NCBI GenBank assembly: GCA_002327525.1
Contig: DCWG01000021.1
Span: 1 to 27,298 of the forward strand
Source of the DNA: Gammaproteobacteria bacterium UBA2168
GTDB taxonomy: Bacteria; Pseudomonadota; Gammaproteobacteria; Pseudomonadales; Azotimanducaceae
Length of the DNA stretch: 27,298 nt
Reading direction: 5' to 3'
Both the position numbers and the translations under genes were made by a program. The notes below the pieces were generated by a model that saw nothing but the letters and a program-made list of their open reading frames with translations, had not been told where the DNA came from and ran no database searches. Below, piece by piece: positions 6,820 to 14,859 of this stretch (positions are counted from its first letter, which is position 1; each line of letters opens with the position of its first letter).

Positions 6820-7656
6820 ATGCAGATTGGGCTGTTTGCATTCAGCACGGACTACTCCATGCCAATCGATGCGCTGGCGGTGGCCGCCGAGGAGCGCGGT
6901 TTCGACTCCATCTGGCTGCCGGAGCACACGCACATCCCGGTCAGCCGCGACACGGCGTATCCAGGTGGCGGCGAACTGCCGAAGGCGTACAGCCACACTC
7001 TGGATCCGTTCGTCGCACTCGGCATCGCGGCCGGTGTGACGAGCAAACTGAAGCTCGCGACGGGTGTCTGCCTCGCCACAGAGCATCAGGCACTCACCCT
7101 GGCCAAAACCGTTGCCACCCTCGATCACGTATCCAACGGTCGGGTGCTGCTGGGTCTCGGTGCGGGCTGGAACCGCGAGGAGATGGAAAACCACGGCACC
7201 GCGTACGCGGCGCGCTTCAAGAAACTCGAGGAGCAGTTGCAGGCGCTACGCGTAATCTGGAGCGAAGAGGAGGCGAGCTTTCAGGGCGAGTTCGAACGCT
7301 TCGACGCCGTCTGGTCGTGGCCAAAGCCGGTACAGAAACCGCATCCGCCGCTGATCCTCGGCGGCGAAACGGATTACACGCTCAGACGCATCGTGCGCCT
7401 CGCCGACGGCTGGTTGCCACGTTCGGTGAACCCGGACGCCATCCTCCAGTGCATGACGAGGCTCGATGCATTTGCGCGAGATGCGGGGCGCGATCCCGCT
7501 TCCGTGTCGGTATCGATTTTCGCGCCACCCCCAACCGACGAGGTGGTGCAGAAATTCCGGGATACCCGTGCGGAGCGGGTCATTCTGATGGTGCCGCCGG
7601 GGGATGAGGCGGCGACGCTCAAACGACTGGATCGTTACGCGGCCTGGGTTGGTTGA
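6820..7656 (+). CDS. LLM-class flavin-dependent oxidoreductase (TIGR03619-like)
   Basis: A 278-residue luciferase-like monooxygenase-fold protein. Visible blocks are ERGFDSIWLPEHTHIP (25-40), LKLATGVCLATEHQ (77-90), VSNGRVLLGLGAGWNREEM (104-122) and PVQKPHPPLILGG (170-182), followed by ADGWLPR. Length and motifs match TIGR03619-type enzymes, predicted to use F420 or FMN and mostly known from actinobacteria and scattered proteobacteria. It starts 3 bp after the acyl-CoA dehydrogenase stop with no separate ribosome binding site, so it is probably translationally coupled and acts on a related substrate. Cofactor and reaction are inferred only. No F420 biosynthesis gene is in the window, so FMN remains possible. 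Confidence 0.88.
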   Translation: MQIGLFAFSTDYSMPIDALAVAAEERGFDSIWLPEHTHIPVSRDTAYPGGGELPKAYSHTLDPFVALGIAAGVTSKLKLATGVCLATEHQALTLAKTVATLDHVSNGRVLLGLGAGWNREEMENHGTAYAARFKKLEEQLQALRVIWSEEEASFQGEFERFDAVWSWPKPVQKPHPPLILGGETDYTLRRIVRLADGWLPRSVNPDAILQCMTRLDAFARDAGRDPASVSVSIFAPPPTDEVVQKFRDTRAERVILMVPPGDEAATLKRLDRYAAWVG

Positions 7657-7681
7657 GTCCGGGCGCACTGAGCAGGTCGCC

Positions 7682-8044
7682 TCACAAACGGCTCAACAGA
7701 AAAAAGCGCCGGAAGGTGTAGATGCTGTCCTAGGCGGGCCAGTCGAGCGCACCGATTTCTGATTCGGCTTTCACCCAGAGCTGATTGTTCAGCAGCGCCT
7801 CGCTGATTTGTGGCTGATCCGGATAGTTGCCGGTAAAGGTGTGCAGCCAGTGCAGATCGCCATCCGGTTTCAGTTCCGTCACCAGGGCGCACACCGAATC
7901 GACGAACACGGGTGGCGGGTCCGGCCAGCGGCCGTCCGATCCGGTCACCACCCATTTGCTGTACAGCACATACCCCTGCGCCCGGTCGTTCTCCCAGTCG
8001 TCGTCGCAGAGCATCTCACTGCGCTCGCCGAAGAAGCCATCCAC
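7682..8044 (-). pseudogene. unrecognised gene fragment with an in-frame amber codon
   Basis: An acidic, Trp-rich 104-codon frame runs from 8044 to a TAG at 7730-7732. Past the TAG the same frame continues with DSIYTFRRFFLLSRL and then stops at 7682, which reads like a natural protein C-terminus. The TAG is therefore probably a nonsense mutation in a longer gene. At the 5' side, a stop codon sits two codons before the ATG at 8044 and no ribosome binding site is visible, so the N-terminus is also missing. Typical stretches are GYVLYSKWVVTGSDGRWPDP and WLHTFTGNYPDQPQISEALL. I do not recognise the family. It may still express a 104-residue product. Confidence 0.5.
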
Positions 8045-8055
8045 TAAAAAACGAC

Positions 8056-8603
8056 ACCATCACCAGTAGAGATAGATTTGTCGTACGCACTACCGTCTCC
8101 TTCACGGGTGTTACAGAAGGTGTGACGCTTTTCTGCGTCTGCTGCTGAAGAACAACGCCGCCTCAGGCCAGGCGTATGAATTGCGTACCGACGCGCGGGG
8201 GCGTTTTTGGCTCGATGACATTGCCGCTGGTTCTCTCACGTTCTCGACGCGCGCCGAGCCCATCCTGCGAGTGGCTAATGTCGAGTTGGAGGCCGTTAGC
8301 GAGCATCACCTCGAAGGGGTAATCGACATCGGCTGCACGTGGCTCGAAGGTCAGGTGCTGAATGCGGCCGGTTATCCGGTTGCGGGCCTGAGGTTGCGCC
8401 TGCGTACGGTGGCTGGTAGCGGTGAGGCCGCTCCGGCGAGATCACTACGCACCACGGTTACGGGCGCCGAGGGCAGGTTTGTGTTCGAGGGACTGGGGAG
8501 CGTGAAACACGAGTTGACCGTCCGTGATCCACGCTGGCGGGCACCGCGCATCTCTACCGCCCACGATGCGACCTGGGCGCAGGTGAGTGTAACCGAAGGC
8601 TGA
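8056..8603 (+). pseudogene. carboxypeptidase-regulatory-like beta-sandwich protein fragment, frameshifted
   Basis: Two reading frames join into one coherent protein. The first reads RFVVRTTVSFTGVTEGVTLF (about 8074-8133) and then runs into a stop at 8148. One base off, the second reads LRLLLKNNAASGQAYELRTD at about 8131-8190 and continues to the stop at 8603. The joined sequence has the alternating strand pattern of CarboxypepD_reg/SdrD-like domains: YELRTDARGRFWLDDIAAG, then a second repeat with VLNAAGYPVAGLRLRLRTV and TGAEGRFVFEGLG. A single missing base near 8130 explains the break. The 5' end is also missing, with no start or signal peptide. Such domains usually sit in cell-surface or TonB-related proteins; the parent protein is unknown. 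Confidence 0.6.
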
Positions 8604-8681
8604 GGCCTGTCCGGTACAGCGACGGTTTCCATGGGGGCGACTGAACGGTAAGCTCAGGGGCTTGCTGGAGGGGTGAGAGAT

Positions 8682-8993
8682 ATGGCGATATTCGGCGAAA
8701 AATGCGATCGTTGTGGTAAACGCACGCGCCACAAGGAAGAAGACAAACCCATTTGCGAGGTTTGCGCCAACGAGATGGCGCTGATGGTCAAGGCGCAAGG
8801 TGAGGTGCCGCGCCAGTGTCCGGTGGATGGAGCGCAGATGACCAAGGAGATCGCCCATATGATGGTGATCGACCTGTGTCCGGAGTGTAAGGGTGTGTGG
8901 CTGGATTCGGGGGAGCTCGAGCGGTTCAAGGGGGGTGTGGAGACCGAGGCGCTGTTGTTGATGGCACGCGGAATCAGCTATCCCCTGGGGTGA
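8682..8993 (+). CDS. small zinc-ribbon (zf-TFIIB-like) protein
   Basis: A 103-residue protein with two Cys clusters. The first is CDRCG (8-12) paired with CEVC (25-28). The second is CPVDG (46-50) paired with DLCPECKGVWLDSGELERF (64-82), matching the zf-TFIIB pattern CP-DG-M...ID-CP-C-G-WLD-GEL. It is probably a small cytoplasmic zinc protein; the molecular role of this family is not established. ATG at 8682 was chosen because GGAGGGGTGAG lies just upstream; an in-frame GTG at 8673 overlaps that ribosome binding site. It stands alone upstream of the rml operon with a 120-bp gap in which I see no clear promoter. Confidence 0.85.
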   Translation: MAIFGEKCDRCGKRTRHKEEDKPICEVCANEMALMVKAQGEVPRQCPVDGAQMTKEIAHMMVIDLCPECKGVWLDSGELERFKGGVETEALLLMARGISYPLG

Positions 8994-9113
8994 TAATCGT
9001 ATTTATGCAGACATATTGCTTGGTTGAAATCCTCAAGGGGAGAGCGTCTTCTCGACACATCGGTTGCCGTCTGCGACCTGGATTAGTGCGAAGGTAGTGG
9101 ACTCTGCGCGGCC

Positions 9114-10211
9114 ATGAACACAGCAAACGACATCTCGAGCGACCTGGGCCGGATCCTCGTCACCGGTGGCGCCGGCTTCGTCGGTGGCAACTTCGTTCGT
9201 TACCTGATGCGCGAATCAGGCATGCAAATCGCAAACATTGATCTACTCACCTATGCGGGCAATCTGGAAACCCTTGCCGGAGTCGAGGATGAGCCGAACT
9301 ACCGCTTCGTGCATGGTGACATCGCCGATGCCAGGACGGTGAACTGCCTTATCCGTGATTTTCGGCCGAGCTGCATCGTTAACATTGCGGCGGAGAGTCA
9401 TGTCGACCGCTCCATCGATGGACCGGCCGCGTTCGTGCGTACCAATGTCAACGGCACCTACTGCCTGCTCGGTGCGGTGGCCGCGTACTGGCGGGAGCTG
9501 GATGAAAGCGCGCGGGAGAGGTTTCGCTTTCTGCACGTTTCGACCGATGAGGTGTATGGCTCTCTAGGTGATACCGGCGCATTCACCGAAACCACGCCAT
9601 ATGCACCACGCTCCCCCTATTCCGCATCAAAGGCCGCGTCCGACCACCTGGTACAGGCCTGGTGGCACACCTACGGCCTGCCCACGCTCATCACCAACTG
9701 CTCGAACAACTACGGTCCGTATCAATATCCGGAAAAGCTCATTCCGTTAATGATTCTGAATGCGCTCTCAGGCAAGCCGCTGCCGATCTATGGCACGGGT
9801 GGGAATGTCCGCGACTGGTTGTACGTCGAGGATCACTGCCACGCCATCTGGCGGGTGCTGGGCGCAGGCACACCGGGCGAAACGTACAACGTGGGCGGCA
9901 ACAGCGAAAGAACCAATCTCGAAGTGACGGACACGCTTTGCATGCTACTGGACGAGCTGTTGCCGGATGCACCCTCCCGACCTCACAGACAGTTGCTGAC
10001 GTTCGTGGACGATCGCCCGGCACACGATTGGCGCTACGCAATCGATGCAGCGAAAATCAGAACTGAGCTCGGGTGGCAGCCGGAGGAAACGTTCGAGTCT
10101 GGTCTGCGCGCCACCGTGCAGTGGTATCTCGAGAACACTGCCTGGTGCGATGTCGTGAAGTCTGGCAGTTACGGCGGCGAGCGTCTCGGGCTCAAAGACG
10201 TCGAGTCATGA
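9114..10211 (+). CDS. rmlB: dTDP-glucose 4,6-dehydratase
   Basis: A 365-residue extended SDR enzyme converting dTDP-glucose to dTDP-4-keto-6-deoxyglucose, the second step of dTDP-L-rhamnose synthesis. It has the NAD-binding GGAGFVGG (18-25), the catalytic Thr-Asp-Glu in STDEVYG (143-149), and the YxxxK pair Tyr169/Lys173 in [21 protein letters not shown] (198-211) and [16 protein letters not shown] (226-241) are further family blocks. Length is normal. The start is ATG at 9114; the ribosome binding site is weak. It is first in a four-gene operon, and its stop overlaps the rmlA start (ATGA). Confidence 0.97.
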   Translation: MNTANDISSDLGRILVTGGAGFVGGNFVRYLMRESGMQIANIDLLTYAGNLETLAGVEDEPNYRFVHGDIADARTVNCLIRDFRPSCIVNIAAESHVDRSIDGPAAFVRTNVNGTYCLLGAVAAYWRELDESARERFRFLHVSTDEVYGSLGDTGAFTETTPYAPRSPYSASKAASDHLVQAWWHTYGLPTLITNCSNNYGPYQYPEKLIPLMILNALSGKPLPIYGTGGNVRDWLYVEDHCHAIWRVLGAGTPGETYNVGGNSERTNLEVTDTLCMLLDELLPDAPSRPHRQLLTFVDDRPAHDWRYAIDAAKIRTELGWQPEETFESGLRATVQWYLENTAWCDVVKSGSYGGERLGLKDVES

Positions 10212-11086
10212 AGGGCATTATCCTTGCAGGCGGGGCAGGTACACGCCTGCACCCGGTGACGCTCGCGGTGAGCAAGCAGCTGTTACCGGTTTACGACAAA
10301 CCGATGATCTACTACCCGCTGTCCACCCTCATGACGGCAGGCATCCGGGATGTCCTCATCATCACCACGCCGCATGACAACCAACTCTTCCGCGATCTGC
10401 TCGGTGATGGCAGCCAGTGGGGCATGTCGCTCGACTACGCCGTTCAGCATTATCCGGGAGGACTTGCGCAGGCATTTCTCATCGGGCGTGATTTCATTGG
10501 CGGAGAACCATGCTGCCTGGTACTTGGCGACAATATCTTTTTCGGCCGGGGACTTACCGGGCTGCTGCGTGAAGCCACGCAAACACGGCGCGGCGCCAAG
10601 GTTTTCGGGTACTGGGTACGCGAACCGGAACGCTATGGTGTAGCCGAGTTCGATGCCTGCGGCAAAGTGATAGGTCTCGAGGAAAAACCCACGCAGCCAC
10701 GCTCTAACTACGCGGTAACCGGACTCTACTTCTACGACGAGCGGGTCTGCGAGATGGCGGCCACGCTCTCGCCGTCGGCAAGAGGAGAGCTCGAAATCAC
10801 GGATCTCAACAAGCTGTATCTCGAGCAGGGGACACTGGAACTCCTGAAGTTCGAACGCGGCATGGCCTGGCTCGACACGGGCACGCACGATGCGATGATG
10901 GAGGCAGCCCTCTTCGTTGAAACCATCGAAAAGCGTCAGGGGTTGAAGGTGTGTTGCCCGGAGGAGATCGCGTGGCGCAGTGGCTGGATTGACGACGAGG
11001 GCGTGCGTGCACTTGCCGCACCTCTCGGCAACAGTGGCTACGGGCGCTACTTGAGGGAGATTCTGGAGCAGGGATCACCCGCGTGA
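10208..11086 (+). CDS. rmlA: glucose-1-phosphate thymidylyltransferase
   Basis: A 292-residue nucleotidyltransferase forming dTDP-glucose from dTTP and glucose-1-phosphate, the first committed step of the pathway. The signature [11 protein letters not shown] (6-16), [20 protein letters not shown] (23-42), LGDNIFFG (106-113), ERYGVAEFD, and the EEKP...[12 protein letters not shown] block are all present. The start is ATG at 10208, which overlaps the rmlB stop by 4 bp. A longer open frame to 10073 has no family similarity and lies inside rmlB. Its 3' end overlaps the rmlC start by 4 bp. Confidence 0.97.
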   Translation: MKGIILAGGAGTRLHPVTLAVSKQLLPVYDKPMIYYPLSTLMTAGIRDVLIITTPHDNQLFRDLLGDGSQWGMSLDYAVQHYPGGLAQAFLIGRDFIGGEPCCLVLGDNIFFGRGLTGLLREATQTRRGAKVFGYWVREPERYGVAEFDACGKVIGLEEKPTQPRSNYAVTGLYFYDERVCEMAATLSPSARGELEITDLNKLYLEQGTLELLKFERGMAWLDTGTHDAMMEAALFVETIEKRQGLKVCCPEEIAWRSGWIDDEGVRALAAPLGNSGYGRYLREILEQGSPA

Positions 11087-11637
11087 ACGTCACGCGTTTC
11101 GACATTCCGGATCTACTACTCATCGAACCGCAGCGCTTCGGTGATGCGCGGGGTTGGTTTTCAGAGGTCTGGCAGGCGACGCGTTACCATGAAGCTGGCA
11201 TCAAGGAGGATTTCGTACAGGACAACCTGGCCCGGTCCGTGAAAGGAGTGTTGAGAGGCCTGCATGCACAACAACCGCACGCACAGGGTAAGCTGGTGCA
11301 GGTGTTCTCGGGGCGGGTATTCGATGTGGCAGTGGATCTACGCGTGGGCTCACCTACGTTTGGACGCTGGGAAAGCGTCGAACTGGATGGGGACATCGGC
11401 GCGCAGTACTACGTGCCACCCGGTTTTGCGCACGGTTATTGCGTGCTGAGCGACGAAGCCCTTTTTGGGTACAAAACCACCGACATCTATAGCCCGGAAA
11501 GCGAACTCAGCGTGCGTTGGAATGATCCCGATATAGGCATTGACTGGCCCCTGGTGAGTGAACCGACTCTGTCGGACAGGGACCGCGTGGCGCCGTTGCT
11601 TGCCGACGTGCCCGAATCTCGCCTGATCCGGTACTGA
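11083..11637 (+). CDS. rmlC: dTDP-4-dehydrorhamnose 3,5-epimerase
   Basis: A 184-residue cupin-fold epimerase acting on dTDP-4-keto-6-deoxyglucose. Family residues are visible: the catalytic His61 in VLRGLHAQ, Lys70 in [19 protein letters not shown] (111-119) and Tyr130 in [14 protein letters not shown]. The start is GTG at 11083 within GTGA, overlapping the rmlA stop, so initiation depends on coupling to the upstream gene. Length is typical. Three bases separate its stop from rmlD. Confidence 0.96.
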   Translation: MNVTRFDIPDLLLIEPQRFGDARGWFSEVWQATRYHEAGIKEDFVQDNLARSVKGVLRGLHAQQPHAQGKLVQVFSGRVFDVAVDLRVGSPTFGRWESVELDGDIGAQYYVPPGFAHGYCVLSDEALFGYKTTDIYSPESELSVRWNDPDIGIDWPLVSEPTLSDRDRVAPLLADVPESRLIRY

Positions 11638-11640
11638 GCC

Positions 11641-12525
11641 ATGCGTATCCTGGTAATTGGCGCCAGCGGACAGGTGGGTTGGGAGTTGGTGCGCGCTCTG
11701 CCGCGTCTGGGGGAGGTGGTGAGTACGGCGCGCAACGAAGGCGCAGACATCGTGCTGGATGTCTGCGATCTCGAACAGCTCGAGCGCACGCTGGAAACTG
11801 TGAACCCCGATGTTGTTGTCAACGCGGCCGCATACACAGCGGTGGAGCGAGCGGAAAACGAACCAGAACTCGCCATGCGTATCAATGCCGACACACCCCG
11901 TACGGCGGCCGGATGGGCAGCATCCAACCAGGCTCGGCTCGTGCACTATTCAACCGACTATGTCTTCGACGGCACCAAGTCGGAACCCTATCTCGAGAAC
12001 GATGATCCAGCCCCGAGGAGCGCATACGGGCGTAGCAAACTGGCGGGTGACGAGGCAATTCTTGCGAGTGGCTGCGCCGCCACCATTCTGCGAGTGGGAT
12101 GGGTGTATGGCGCACGTGGTTCAAATTTTCTGTTGAAGATGCGCGACCTGATGACGGAACACCATACGCTGCGCATTGTGGCCGATCAGTTGGGTGCACC
12201 CAGCTGGTGCCGAATGATTGCTGGGATTACGGCTCGTGTGATCGAAGCTTCGGACGAGGAAGGGGGCGTGTACAATCTGGCCCCCACCGGAACGACTAGC
12301 TGGTACGGATTTGCTGAGGCCATTCGTGATGAGTTCCGAATGACATGCGAATTGAAACCAATAGCAACATCCGACTATCCGGCATCGGCCTATCGGCCGC
12401 CGAATTCAGTCCTCGACACAGGCAAGATCAAGCGGACGTTCGGAGTCGAGCTGCCTGAGTGGAGGGAGTTGCTCCGCGACTGTTCTAGAGAGATGGCGCT
12501 GGCTACCGGAGAGTCGCTTGAGTGA
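11641..12525 (+). CDS. rmlD: dTDP-4-dehydrorhamnose reductase
   Basis: A 294-residue SDR enzyme completing dTDP-L-rhamnose synthesis with NAD(P)H. It has GASGQVG (7-13), NAAAYTAVERAE (61-72), STDYVFDG (104-111) and the YxxxK pair Tyr129/Lys133 in AYGRSKLAGDE. A C-terminal block around YRPPNSVLDTGKI is typical of RmlD. It is the last gene of the rmlBACD operon. No glycosyltransferase or polymer gene follows, so the user of the dTDP-rhamnose lies elsewhere. Confidence 0.96.
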   Translation: MRILVIGASGQVGWELVRALPRLGEVVSTARNEGADIVLDVCDLEQLERTLETVNPDVVVNAAAYTAVERAENEPELAMRINADTPRTAAGWAASNQARLVHYSTDYVFDGTKSEPYLENDDPAPRSAYGRSKLAGDEAILASGCAATILRVGWVYGARGSNFLLKMRDLMTEHHTLRIVADQLGAPSWCRMIAGITARVIEASDEEGGVYNLAPTGTTSWYGFAEAIRDEFRMTCELKPIATSDYPASAYRPPNSVLDTGKIKRTFGVELPEWRELLRDCSREMALATGESLE

Positions 12526-12578
12526 ACACAGCACATAGGCAAAAGCGTGTCGAAGGGCATACTCGAAGAATGACCGTG

Positions 12579-12594
12579 GCCCGTCTGGACGGGC
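12579..12594. terminator. candidate hairpin between rmlD and the convergent transporter gene
   Basis: GCCCGTC-TG-GACGGGC is an exact 7-bp inverted repeat 53 bp after the rmlD stop. It sits in the 193-bp gap between two convergent genes. There is no T tract, so it is a weak call as an intrinsic terminator. The rest of the gap shows nothing else recognisable. Confidence 0.35.
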
Positions 12595-12718
12595 GCCATC
12601 GTTGTTACATTGTGCGAGTGGCTTCTCCTCATAGTTCCAGAGACGCGGGCTGAAGGCGCGCTGCGGTCTCGGGCTTGTATGCATAGACGGGCCGTCGATG
12701 GACTCGTGACACTCCAGT

Positions 12719-14173
12719 TCAGGGTGTCTTGCTTTTTGCCAGCCACTCCGCCCTGCGCTCCAACCGCTCCCGTAGCCGTGCGTGCCGTGCGGGTGTCAAC
12801 GGATAGTTCCAGATCAGCCGCAACGCCATCCCGTAGAACACTACGGGTCCGAGGCAGTACACCAGGCGCAGTGACGTAACGCCGATTTCGGTGCTTGCGG
12901 AGACGCCTCCGGACGGATCAAACCCAAGCAATCCCACGATATTGAGCGATACCCCGGTGCCGAATGCGATGGCGATCTTCTCGCTGAAACCGAGAAAGGC
13001 AAAATAGGTGCCGGCGCGTTTGCCGCCGCTCCGGGCGGAATCCACGTCCACCACATCAGCGAGCATGGCCACGGGCAGAAACTGCAGCCCTCCGAAGCAA
13101 AAACCTTTCACTACAAAGAGCAGGAAGAAGACGAGGTAGTCGCCGTAATCGAGCAACAGGTTGGCCGCGCTCACGCCGGCTACTGTGATTAGCGTGAACA
13201 GGAAGGCTATGTGCTTGCCTACCTTGCGTCCGAGCCACAGCCAGAACGGAATTGCCCCGAGACCTGCGATGAAATAGAAGAAGTAGACAGCGCCGATGGT
13301 GGGTACACCGATGATGTCGCGTATGAAGAAGAGCGAGACGGCATTTCTGAACGATTCGCCGAAGTAGACGAGTACAGCGATTATCAGCACGCGTACCATG
13401 GGGCCGTTTTTAGCGACCAGCTTGAGGCCTTCTCTGAAAGTGGGACGCTTCTCGGTAGTCGCTACTGCGGGCTCCGCGACGTTGGTCAGTACGATTAGTG
13501 CGCAGATGGGCAGTACCGTGATTACGGTCCAGGCGAGTCCGGTGAGCACCGGGCCTGTCAGCGTTGCACGGTCGACCACCTGCTTGTCTTCGAAATCCCC
13601 GCTGAGCGCACCGATAGCGTCATTCCACAAGGTGGTGAATACCTCGGCAACTCCCGAGCCGCCATCGGCACGAATCTCGACGATCATGGGCACCGCCGCC
13701 GCCACCATGAGGCCGACCAAAACGTAGATCTCGCGTGCGGCAGTCACGCGGCTGCGCTGGTGGTAGTCGGGCGAGAGTTCCGCGCCCCAGGCCCGGTGCG
13801 GTAGCGCGATCATGGTGCTGCCGAGAAAGAAGATGGCGAGCCAGGTGAGGAAGTAGACCATGCCCGCGCCCTCGCTTGGCATGAACAGGTTGTACACACC
13901 CAACATCATCAGGGGCGCGCCTACCACCAGCCAGGGCTTGCGGCGGCCGAAGCGGGTACGCCAGCGGTCGGAGAGTTCTCCCATCAGAGGGTCGGTAACG
14001 ACATCGGTGAGGCGGGCCAGCATCAGAATGGTGCCGACGGCGGCAAGGCTGATGCCGAGACCGCCCGAGTAGTGAGCGGGAATCCAGATGGAGAGCGGAT
14101 AACCGATTACGGCGAGCGGTAGTCCCAGGGTACCGTGGGCATAGATAGTGCGCCGCGAGAGCACGTCGCTCAT
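12719..14173 (-). CDS. GPH-type (MelB-like) sugar/cation symporter, MFS superfamily
   Basis: A 484-residue polytopic membrane protein with about 12 hydrophobic helices. The cytoplasmic loop LARLTDVVTDPLMGELSDRW (52-71) followed by TRFGRRKPW (73-81), and PHRAWGAELSPDYHQRSRVT (125-144), are hallmarks of glycoside-pentoside-hexuronide:cation symporters. It therefore probably imports a sugar or glycoside with a cation; relatives of unknown substrate are very common. ATG at 14173 was chosen because GGAGG lies just upstream; the frame is open to 14233 but without family similarity. It is a single gene, convergent with rmlD. An added large loop at about residues 165-200 is somewhat longer than in MelB. 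Confidence 0.88.
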   Translation of the reverse strand: MSDVLSRRTIYAHGTLGLPLAVIGYPLSIWIPAHYSGGLGISLAAVGTILMLARLTDVVTDPLMGELSDRWRTRFGRRKPWLVVGAPLMMLGVYNLFMPSEGAGMVYFLTWLAIFFLGSTMIALPHRAWGAELSPDYHQRSRVTAAREIYVLVGLMVAAAVPMIVEIRADGGSGVAEVFTTLWNDAIGALSGDFEDKQVVDRATLTGPVLTGLAWTVITVLPICALIVLTNVAEPAVATTEKRPTFREGLKLVAKNGPMVRVLIIAVLVYFGESFRNAVSLFFIRDIIGVPTIGAVYFFYFIAGLGAIPFWLWLGRKVGKHIAFLFTLITVAGVSAANLLLDYGDYLVFFLLFVVKGFCFGGLQFLPVAMLADVVDVDSARSGGKRAGTYFAFLGFSEKIAIAFGTGVSLNIVGLLGFDPSGGVSASTEIGVTSLRLVYCLGPVVFYGMALRLIWNYPLTPARHARLRERLERRAEWLAKSKTP

Positions 14174-14285
14174 GCATCCTCCATCTTTATTGTGCGAACA
14201 GTCGAATGTGACGGTTTGTGAGCCCGGGTGCAATGGCGTTGACCCGCGAATACCCTGCGGTGACCAATTCAGGCATCCTGATTGG

Positions 14286-14793
14286 ATGCAATTCCTGGAG
14301 ACACGCGATAACGCTGCACTTGTCGACTACTTTTGCAGATACAAGGTGGCGCACGTCTACGCTCTGGCAGATCTGGACCAGCCGTTGTGAAATTCGGTGC
14401 GCGCGTTTGCCGCATTGAAAGACGGGCGGATGGGCGCGGCCACGCTTACGCGCCCGGAGGAGACGGTTTTTTTTGCTCCCTACATGATGGAGCTTGGGCC
14501 CCTGTGTTGGTATTTGTGAGCAGCGTGAACTGGTGGCAGCGGGCGGCGTGCACGTGGTGTCGAAGCGCCATGGTGTTGTGGCTATCGGCAACATCGCGAC
14601 GGCTCCCGAATATCGCGGCCGCGGCTATGCAGGCGTGATCACCCGCGGCCTGTGCCGCGCGCTTACCGAAACACACCTGATCGCGCTCAATGTACGAAAG
14701 GACAATGCACCAGCTCTGGCCTGCCATCGGGGTGTGGGATTCGAACCGGTAGTGGTGTACGAGGAAGGGTGGGTGCGTCGAATCAGGGCCTGA
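14286..14793 (+). pseudogene. GNAT acetyltransferase, internally deleted and interrupted
   Basis: The first part (ATG at 14286) reads QFLETRDNAALVDYFCRYKV then AHVYALADLDQPL, the N-terminus of a known GNAT family (pattern YKLAHVYALADLD-PFW). A TGA at 14388-14390 falls where the family has Trp. The frame continues through TLTRPEETVFFAPYMMELGP to another stop at about 14517. The third part lies in a different frame (about 14506-14793): ELVAAGGVHVVS, then IGNIATAPEYRGRGYAGVIT with the acetyl-CoA-binding R-G-R-G-Y/A loop, then LNVRKDNAPALACHRGVGFEP. The joined length is about 170 codons against roughly 280-300 in the family, so a central segment is missing. A run of eight T lies at 14467-14474. 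The gene cannot make a normal enzyme. Confidence 0.8.
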
Positions 14794-14859
14794 AAGAATC
14801 GGCGCTTGCACGAGCTGAAAGGCGTACTTTGAATTTGTGCGGAATAAAAGCGTAAGGTG

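Noticed and set aside
8994..9113. Search for a promoter or leader RNA in front of rmlB
   Set aside because: No convincing -35/-10 pair or hairpin; TTGCTT near 9017 has no matching -10 box at the right distance.
10073..10207. Extended N-terminus for rmlA
   Set aside because: The 45 extra codons lie within rmlB and are Arg-rich without similarity; ATG at 10208 starts the LAGGAGTR domain and overlaps the rmlB stop in a normal coupling arrangement.
12526..12718. Possible small gene between rmlD and the GPH transporter
   Set aside because: Only short frames with no ribosome binding site or protein-like composition; the region is better explained as an intergenic space with a hairpin.
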